NCBI GenBank assembly: GCA_017743275.1
Contig: JAGHZG010000122.1
Location: 1 to 5,853, forward strand
Reading direction: 5' to 3'
From: Chloroflexota bacterium
Lineage (GTDB): Bacteria; Chloroflexota; Anaerolineae; B4-G1; DUEL01
DNA length: 5,853 bases
Both the position numbers and the translations under genes were made by a program. Numbering within the stretch: the first letter of the stretch is position 1; the number at the start of each line of letters is the position of its first letter. The notes beneath the pieces are model-generated. The model was not told where the DNA came from. It was given only the letters and a program-made list of their open reading frames with translations, and did no database searches. Positions 1 to 3,989 of the stretch are shown here, in pieces.

Positions 1-378
1 CAGGACGCCGTGGGCGGATTTGGGGTGGATGAAGACGTAGCGGGTGCCGTCGGCGCCGACGCGGGGCTCCGGACTCAGCAGGGTCGCGCCCGCCGCCCGC
101 AACCGCTCCATCGCGGCCTCAATGTTATCCACCCGCAGGCAGATATGGTGCAGTCCCTCCCCGCGTTTCTCCAGGAAACGGGCCACACTCCCTTCCGGGT
201 CCAGCGGGCGCAGGAGTTCTATCTCTCCCTCCCCGGCGGGGAGAAACGCGATCTCCACTCCCTCTTCGGGCACTTCCCGCCGCCGGGTCACCTCCAGCCC
301 CAGCGTGTCCCGGTAGAAGGCCAGCGCGGCCTCCAGGTCGTGTACGGCGATGGCGATGTGATGGATGGAAATGGACAT
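1..378 (-). CDS. mce: Methylmalonyl-CoA epimerase (VOC/glyoxalase fold), 3' end beyond the window
   Basis: This enzyme interconverts the (2S) and (2R) epimers of methylmalonyl-CoA, linking propionyl-CoA carboxylase to methylmalonyl-CoA mutase in the cytoplasm. The 126 residues in view cover nearly the whole usual length of about 130-140. The N-terminal strand HHIAIAVHDL (6-15) with FYRDTLG (21-27) opens the first VOC repeat. IELLRPLDP (53-61), FLEKRGEGLHHICLRVD (68-84) and FIHPKSAHGVL (116-126) are hallmarks of the family. His7 and His78 match expected metal ligands; the C-terminal Glu ligand would lie just past the left edge. The start is fixed by GGAGG (386-390) 7 nt upstream. It lies 70 nt downstream of the acyl-CoA ligase on the same strand, which suggests shared acyl-CoA metabolism. 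A glyoxalase-type relative is possible, but the GEGLHHI segment favours the epimerase. Confidence 0.9.
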   Translation of the reverse strand, partial: MSISIHHIAIAVHDLEAALAFYRDTLGLEVTRRREVPEEGVEIAFLPAGEGEIELLRPLDPEGSVARFLEKRGEGLHHICLRVDNIEAAMERLRAAGATLLSPEPRVGADGTRYVFIHPKSAHGVL

Positions 379-403
379 CGGATATCCTCCAGGGTCTCAT
401 TGA

Positions 404-435
404 TTGTGGGGCAACTGCGAGCAGTTGTCCTACAA
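404..435. repeat. Palindromic hairpin repeat, copy 1 (diverged)
   Basis: Two 14-nt arms flank a CGAG loop (418-421). Read as plus-strand RNA, the arms form 12 Watson-Crick pairs and two G-U pairs; read on the minus strand, the two G-U pairs become A-C mismatches. It matches the copy at 3711-3742 at 28 of 32 positions. Pair 4 is T-A here and C-G there, a compensatory change. It fills most of the gap between the acyl-CoA ligase stop and the epimerase ribosome-binding site, so it would sit in a joint transcript. The function is unknown; a REP/MITE-like dispersed repeat or an mRNA-stabilising hairpin are the obvious options. Confidence 0.85.
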
Positions 436-452
436 AACTGAACGGGGTTCAG
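434..452 (-). terminator. Possible compact intrinsic terminator overlapping the acyl-CoA ligase stop codon
   Basis: On the minus strand CTGAAC-CCC-GTTCAG forms a 6-bp stem with a 3-nt loop (438-452) followed by TTTT (437-434). The TGA stop of the acyl-CoA ligase lies inside the first arm. The stem is short and only half GC, so termination would be weak or partial, and translation to the stop codon would interfere with its folding. Read-through into the epimerase is plausible. Confidence 0.3.
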
Positions 453-2146
453 GCGGGTTTTTCGCCCGGACCACCTCCTTGCTGGGCCCTCCGGATTTCC
501 TCCTCCCGCAACTGTCGCCGCAGAATCTTGCCGATAGCGCTCTTGGGCAGTTCGGTGCGGAATTCCACCTCCGAGGGGACTTTGTAGGGCGTCAGGTTCT
601 GGCGGAAGTAGGCGATGAACTCCTCCTCGGTGGCCGTCTCCCCCTCCTTCAGGACGATGTAGACCTTGATCCGCTCCCCCTTGTACGGGTCGGGCACGCC
701 GACCGTGATCCCTTCCTTCACCTTGGGGTGCTGGTAGATCAACTCGTCTATCTCCCGGGGGAAGACGTTGAACCCGCCCACGATGATGAGGTCCTTCTTC
801 CGGTCGGTGATGTAGAAGTAGCCGTCCTCGTCCATATAGCCGATGTCGCCGGTGAAGAGCCAGCCGTCTACGATGGTCTTCGCTGTCTCCTCCGGCATCT
901 TGTAGTACCCCAACATCACCGTGGGGGAGCGCAGGACGATCTCCCCCTGCTCACCCGGCGGCGGGTCGCGCGTCCCGTCCAGGCTGACGATTTTCATGTC
1001 CACATCCGGGAAGGGGATACCGATGCTGCCGATTTTGTGCAGGCCGCGATACGGGTTGGCGGCGATGGCGGTGACGGCCTCGGTCAGGCCGTAGCCCTCA
1101 ATCATCCGGCCGCCGGTCTTGGACTCAAACTCGTCCTTGATGGCGCGGGTGAGGGGCGCGGCGCCCACGAAGATGCCCTTCACGCTGCGCAGGTCGTACT
1201 TGCCGATGTCGGGCAGGTTGCTGAGGGCGACGAACATCGTCGGGACGCCGATGAAGAAGTCGGGCCTGTATTTGTGGATGGTCTGAGCGACCTGCCGGGC
1301 ATTGAAGCGGGGCAGGATGATGATCTCGCCGCCCGCCAGGATGGGCGCGTTCATCGTCACGCTCATTCCGAAGCCGTGGAAGAAGGGCAGGACGGCCAGG
1401 ATTTTCTGCTCATTGCGCAGCGCGCCCCACGCCTTCACCTGATGGGCATTGGCGACGAAGTTGAAGTGGGAGAGCATAATCCCTTTCGCCACGCCCGTCG
1501 TCCCGCCGCTATAGAGGAGCGCAGCCATGTCGTCCGGGTCCACAGGCTCCGGCTGGAAGTCTGCCGGGGCAGGCGTCCGGAGCAGGTCCCGGAAGCAGAC
1601 CCACTGCAGGCCGCCGGACTGTCGGAGCGCCTTGCGGGTCATCGGTCCTTCCCGCAGGCCCATCACCAGGCTCAACGGGAAGGGGAGAAAGTCCGCGATG
1701 CGGGTGTAAATGGCCCGCTTCAGCGGTGTCTTCCCCTCCAGCGCTGCCACCTTTTCCATAAACAACGGGATGGTGACCAGGGTCTCGGCGCCGGAGTCCG
1801 TCAGGTGAAACGTGAGTTCCCGCTCCGTGTAGAGGGGGTTCAGGGGGACGACGACCGCGCCGACCTTCAGGATGCCGTAGTAGGCAATGATGAACTGGGG
1901 GAGGTTGGGCAGGAGCATAGCGACCCGGTCGCCTCTCCGGATTCCCAGGCCGCGCAGGGCAGTGGCGAAGCGGTCGGAGAAGTCCTTGATGCGGCGGTAG
2001 GTCTCCCGGCGGCCGAAGAAGCAGGTGCAGGGGCGGTCGGGAGTAGCGGCGGCCGTGTCGTCCAGCAGGCGGTAGAGGGGAATGCGCGGGTAGTCAATGT
2101 GGTGGGGAACTTCTTTATCGTAGAATTTGAGCCAGGGGCGTTCCAT
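449..2146 (-). CDS. Long-chain acyl-CoA synthetase (AMP-binding, ANL superfamily)
   Basis: The enzyme activates a carboxylic acid with ATP to an acyl-adenylate, then transfers the acyl group to CoA; a fatty acid is the likely substrate, but chain length cannot be read from sequence. The protein is 565 aa, normal for FadD-like ligases. Visible motifs are the phosphate loop YSGGTTGVAKG (212-222), PFFHGFG (254-260), the adenine-binding motif YGLTEA (352-357), GWLFTGDIGYMDEDGYFY (428-445) with the conserved Asp434, the hinge DRKKDLI (448-454), GFNVFPREIDE (458-468) and the C-terminal catalytic lysine in PKSAIGKILRR (Lys540). No signal peptide or clear membrane segment is seen. An ATG 33 nt further upstream is in frame, but ATG 2146 has AGGAGGTG (2151-2158) directly in front. 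The neighbouring epimerase supports a role in fatty-acid or branched/propionyl acyl-CoA metabolism. Confidence 0.93.
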   Translation of the reverse strand: MERPWLKFYDKEVPHHIDYPRIPLYRLLDDTAAATPDRPCTCFFGRRETYRRIKDFSDRFATALRGLGIRRGDRVAMLLPNLPQFIIAYYGILKVGAVVVPLNPLYTERELTFHLTDSGAETLVTIPLFMEKVAALEGKTPLKRAIYTRIADFLPFPLSLVMGLREGPMTRKALRQSGGLQWVCFRDLLRTPAPADFQPEPVDPDDMAALLYSGGTTGVAKGIMLSHFNFVANAHQVKAWGALRNEQKILAVLPFFHGFGMSVTMNAPILAGGEIIILPRFNARQVAQTIHKYRPDFFIGVPTMFVALSNLPDIGKYDLRSVKGIFVGAAPLTRAIKDEFESKTGGRMIEGYGLTEAVTAIAANPYRGLHKIGSIGIPFPDVDMKIVSLDGTRDPPPGEQGEIVLRSPTVMLGYYKMPEETAKTIVDGWLFTGDIGYMDEDGYFYITDRKKDLIIVGGFNVFPREIDELIYQHPKVKEGITVGVPDPYKGERIKVYIVLKEGETATEEEFIAYFRQNLTPYKVPSEVEFRTELPKSAIGKILRRQLREEEIRRAQQGGGPGEKPA

Positions 2147-2150
2147 GTCG

Positions 2151-2158
2151 CACCTCCT
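2151..2158 (-). promoter_or_regulatory. Strong Shine-Dalgarno deciding the acyl-CoA ligase start
   Basis: AGGAGGTG ends 4 nt before ATG 2146. It selects this start over the in-frame ATG at 2179, whose extra 11 residues would be encoded across the ribosome-binding site. Confidence 0.85.
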
Positions 2159-2186
2159 ATGATTCTGGATGAATCTCACACAAAGA

Positions 2187-2359
2187 CACTGTTGAATCCC
2201 GTAAAATCGTACCTGGGGTATACAGGCTCAAGTCCTGAAAAATCGCCCTTTCGTTTTCCCTGACCATCTCCGCCTGGCGAGAGTGCGTCTTGGCCGAGGC
2301 CTGGAGAGGTACGATTTTTTGAGACCCTACCCGGCACGATTTTATGGGATTCAACAGTG
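2187..2359. mobile_element. 173-bp non-coding element with 27-bp terminal inverted repeats (MITE-like)
   Basis: The left end (2187-2213, beginning CACTGTTGAATCCC) and the right end (2333-2359) are inverted copies matching at 25 of 27 positions. A third partial copy of the inner part, GGTACGATTTT (2308-2318), lies inside the element in the right-end orientation, 15 nt before the right repeat. No credible protein is encoded inside, so it resembles a MITE or the remnant of an insertion sequence. I see no target-site duplication in the flanks. The left end stops 40 bp upstream of the acyl-CoA ligase start, so any promoter of that gene lies within or beyond the element. A long stem-loop with regulatory function is the alternative. 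Confidence 0.65.
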
Positions 2360-2409
2360 CCTCGCCTTTGCCTGAGCCTGGACGCTTACGGCCAGGCGGA
2401 AAGGCCGAT

Positions 2410-2455
2410 GGCCCAGCCCGACGAAATTGGGACGCACCCGTTGGGCTGGAGGGCC
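2410..2455 (-). terminator. Hairpin just downstream of the THEP1 stop (weak terminator candidate)
   Basis: On the minus strand GGCCC-(TCC)-AGCCC can pair with GGGCTGGGCC across a loop of about 23 nt, starting 6 nt after the TAG stop at 2461-2463. No T-run follows, so it would not be a canonical intrinsic terminator. The remaining stretch between it and the inverted-repeat element (2360-2409) shows nothing I recognise. Confidence 0.25.
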
Positions 2456-2460
2456 AGCAC

Positions 2461-2997
2461 CTAAGGGAGTGCCTGGTGGGCCCATAGCCACTGGCGGACC
2501 CGCTCCGGCATCTCGTCCCGATTCTCCACAGTGACTTCCCAGAGGGTGACATTGGGGAGGGCCTTGAGCGCGTTGGCCCAGGGGTGGGGGTGGGCCATCA
2601 CTGTTGCCAGGATGGTATATGGACCGCTGATGGCCTGCAGGACGGTCTCCTTAAACGGCCCGCAGAAGAGTTCCATCTTGCCGATTTCGTCCACGATGAC
2701 GATGCGGCCTTCCCGCATGGCCTGCTGGAGTGCCCTCACTCCGACCCGTGCGATGGCCTCCACATTCACCCCGTAGCGGCCCACGCGCGGGTAGCGCGGG
2801 CCGCGAAATTCCACGTGAGCCATCAGCGCCTCCTCCCCATCCAGGGTGATCAGACGGAAGCCCTTGCGACCGCCCGGTCCACGGATTTCTTCAGTATAGA
2901 ATCCACCGGCCCGGGGGCCCAGCGTCTCCACCACCGCTTTGACGATGGTGGTCTTTCCGATGCCCGGTCGTCCGGTCAGGAGCAATGCCTGGCCCAT
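2461..2997 (-). CDS. THEP1-type nucleoside-triphosphatase
   Basis: This is a small P-loop enzyme of the THEP1/cancer-related NTPase family (COG1618), which hydrolyses NTPs to NDPs in vitro; its cellular role is unclear. At 178 aa it has the usual family length. Walker A is GRPGIGKTT (9-17), followed by GGFYTEEIRGPGGRKGF (31-47), a family signature for this position. VGRYGVNVE (72-80) is also characteristic, and Walker B is IVIVDEIGKMEL (99-110). There is no signal peptide or membrane segment. ATG 2997 is preceded by GAAGGG about 8 nt upstream, a modest ribosome-binding site. It begins 22 nt after the cyclo-ligase stop on the same strand, so the two are probably co-transcribed. A link to nucleotide or folate-dependent one-carbon metabolism is only an inference from that pairing. 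Confidence 0.9.
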   Translation of the reverse strand: MGQALLLTGRPGIGKTTIVKAVVETLGPRAGGFYTEEIRGPGGRKGFRLITLDGEEALMAHVEFRGPRYPRVGRYGVNVEAIARVGVRALQQAMREGRIVIVDEIGKMELFCGPFKETVLQAISGPYTILATVMAHPHPWANALKALPNVTLWEVTVENRDEMPERVRQWLWAHQALP

Positions 2998-3019
2998 AAG
3001 CGTTGCCCTTCGCAGGGTA

Positions 3020-3601
3020 TCAGTGGCGGGATAAATCCTGCGCTACAATCTGCCATAGACCGCCGGGGGTGACAATCCAATCCATTCGCTGGTCGGACTG
3101 GGTGCAGGGTAACTCGTCCATCAGGCAGGAATCGTACGTCACTCCCACCCGCAGGGCCGGAGTGGTGGGGAGGAAGCGGTCGTAGAAGCCGCCCCCGAAG
3201 CCCAACCGCCCCCCGTACCGGTCAAACGCCACTCCAGGCACCAGAACCACGTCCAGAAGGGCCGGATCAATGACCGGCAGGTCCGCCGCAGGCTCCAGCA
3301 TCCCAAAACGATGCCGCACCAAACGGTTCGGGTCGTAGGGATGGACCACCAGCTGCGAGCCCTCCATGCGCGGCACGGCCCATTGAGTGTGGGGGAGGGC
3401 CGCGAAGAGCATTTCCAGCGACGGCTCGTTGCGAAACGCCAGATACGCCATCACCATCCGTGCCGTCCGGATGACCGGCCACGCGGCCAGATGGCGGCAA
3501 ATCGCCTCGGACGCCGCCTTCACGTCATCGGGCGGGAGGCATTCCCGCCACTGGCACAATTCCTGGCGGATGCGCTGTTTCTCCGGATTGCCACCCGACA
3601 T
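3020..3601 (-). CDS. 5-formyltetrahydrofolate cyclo-ligase (MTHFS/YgfA family)
   Basis: The enzyme converts 5-formyltetrahydrofolate to 5,10-methenyltetrahydrofolate using ATP, returning a storage folate to the active one-carbon pool in the cytoplasm. The 193-residue product matches the family length. Seen in order are the basic N-terminal helix EKQRIRQEL (7-15), RFGMLEP (98-104), VPGVAFDRYGGRLGFGGG (121-138), running into FYDRFL (139-144), which forms the ATP/phosphate-binding loop, and DELPCTQSDQRMDWIVTP (162-179), the conserved C-terminal block. The reading frame stays open upstream to an ATG at 3760, but a promoter at 3643-3671 lies within that extension and the family alignment begins near residue 1 here, so ATG 3601 is preferred. 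The Shine-Dalgarno is weak (GAGGG about 11 nt upstream). It heads a likely operon with the THEP1 gene and is divergent from the KAP-FGE gene. Confidence 0.92.
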   Translation of the reverse strand: MSGGNPEKQRIRQELCQWRECLPPDDVKAASEAICRHLAAWPVIRTARMVMAYLAFRNEPSLEMLFAALPHTQWAVPRMEGSQLVVHPYDPNRLVRHRFGMLEPAADLPVIDPALLDVVLVPGVAFDRYGGRLGFGGGFYDRFLPTTPALRVGVTYDSCLMDELPCTQSDQRMDWIVTPGGLWQIVAQDLSRH

Positions 3602-3642
3602 AGATGGTGATGCCCTCGGGAGATATGGGAGAATCCTGGGAG

Positions 3643-3671
3643 AGTATATCACATCCGCAGGCGTTCGGCAA
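3643..3671 (-). promoter_or_regulatory. Sigma-70-type promoter for the cyclo-ligase/THEP1 operon
   Basis: On the minus strand TTGCCG (3671-3666) is separated by 17 nt from TATACT (3648-3643), which has an extended -10 TG one base upstream. Transcription would start near 3636 and leave a leader of about 35 nt before ATG 3601. Match and spacing are good; no experimental evidence is available. Confidence 0.7.
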
Positions 3672-3710
3672 ATGACCGGGCGTGTCCCGATTTTGTCGTG
3701 CCTGACCGCT

Positions 3711-3742
3711 TTGCAGGACAACTGCGAGCAGTTGTCCTGCAA
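3711..3742. repeat. Palindromic hairpin repeat, copy 2 (perfect 14-bp stem)
   Basis: The arm TTGCAGGACAACTG (3711-3724) is exactly complementary to 3729-3742 around a CGAG tetraloop (3725-3728). It resembles the copy at 404-435 at 28 of 32 positions. It stands in the divergent region, upstream of both the cyclo-ligase promoter and the candidate KAP promoter. There is no T-run on either side. Because the sequence is nearly symmetric it could also be a protein-binding palindrome, but its recurrence in an unrelated intergenic region favours a dispersed repeat. Confidence 0.92.
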
Positions 3743-3765
3743 TTCTGGGAGCACGCCCAAATGAC

Positions 3766-3794
3766 TGGCTACCTTTCCCCCTTTGTGGTATCAT
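3766..3794 (+). promoter_or_regulatory. Candidate extended -10 promoter for the KAP-FGE gene
   Basis: TATCAT (3789-3794) carries an extended TGG immediately upstream (3786-3788). A poor -35, TGGCTA (3766-3771), lies at 17-nt spacing. Transcription would start around 3801, at the first heptamer, giving a leader of about 190 nt composed mostly of the two inverted arrays. The assignment rests mainly on the -10 element. Confidence 0.35.
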
Positions 3795-3800
3795 TAGACC

Positions 3801-3912
3801 ACAGACGACGGACGACAGACGACGGACGACAGACGACAGACGACAGACCACAGACGACAGACGACAGACGACAGACGACGGACGACGGACGACCGACCAC
3901 AGACGACGGACG
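3801..3912 (+). repeat. Heptamer tandem array, 16 units of ACRGACS
   Basis: Sixteen uninterrupted 7-bp units fit 3801-3912 exactly. Ten are ACAGACG or ACAGACC, five are ACGGACG, and one is ACCGACC (3892-3898). Variation is confined to unit positions 3 (A/G, once C) and 7 (G, twice C). A degenerate seventeenth unit (3913-3919) ends the array. Because 7 is not a multiple of 3, translation gives a 7-residue periodicity (TTDDGRQ-like) and long open frames on both strands that are not genes. The form resembles the short tandemly repeated heptamers described in cyanobacteria. Confidence 0.95.
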
Positions 3913-3926
3913 ACAGTGAACCGTGA

Positions 3927-3975
3927 TCTGTGGTCTGTGGTCCGTGGTCTGTGGTCCGTGGTCCGTGGTCTGTGG
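3927..3975 (-). repeat. Inverted heptamer array, 7 units of TCYGTGG
   Basis: Seven exact 7-bp units (four TCTGTGG, three TCCGTGG) fill 3927-3975, flanked by degenerate units at 3920-3926 and 3976-3982. Read on the minus strand and rotated, the unit is ACRGACC, the same heptamer family as the array at 3801-3912 but with C at position 7. The two arrays are therefore inverted copies separated by about 14 bp and can pair imperfectly, for example GACCACAGAC (3797-3806) with GTCTGTGGTC on the right. The last degenerate unit runs into the KAP-FGE ribosome-binding site. Confidence 0.93.
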
Positions 3976-3977
3976 TC

Positions 3978-3985
3978 AAAGGTGG
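3978..3985 (+). promoter_or_regulatory. Shine-Dalgarno of the KAP-FGE gene
   Basis: AAAGGTGG ends 4 nt before ATG 3990, favouring this start over the in-frame ATG at 4005. It overlaps the last degenerate heptamer (3976-3982), so pairing of the inverted arrays could affect its accessibility. Confidence 0.6.
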
Positions 3986-3989
3986 GGGA

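Noticed and set aside
10..441. Frames opposite the epimerase
   Set aside because: The minus-strand frame starting at 378 encodes the epimerase with a good ribosome-binding site; the others are shadows.
404..2263. 619-codon open frame on the plus strand
   Set aside because: It is the antisense shadow of the acyl-CoA ligase, whose motifs and ribosome-binding site are unambiguous. Its composition (rich in D, G, V, H) is typical of complement-strand frames in GC-rich DNA.
2157..2552. 131-codon minus-strand frame across the inverted-repeat element
   Set aside because: It overlaps the 3' end of the THEP1 gene in another frame and spans both terminal repeats. No domain is recognisable and it has no convincing ribosome-binding site.
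3602..3760. N-terminal extension of the cyclo-ligase to ATG 3760
   Set aside because: The extension would translate the palindrome and a good promoter, and adds 53 residues with no counterpart in the family.
3698..3919. 73-codon plus-strand frame with TTDDGRQ repeats
   Set aside because: The periodic peptide is produced by the 7-bp DNA repeat; the frame starts inside the palindrome region and has no ribosome-binding site.
3801..3975. CRISPR array
   Set aside because: The units are contiguous 7-mers with no spacers, and the two halves are in opposite orientation.
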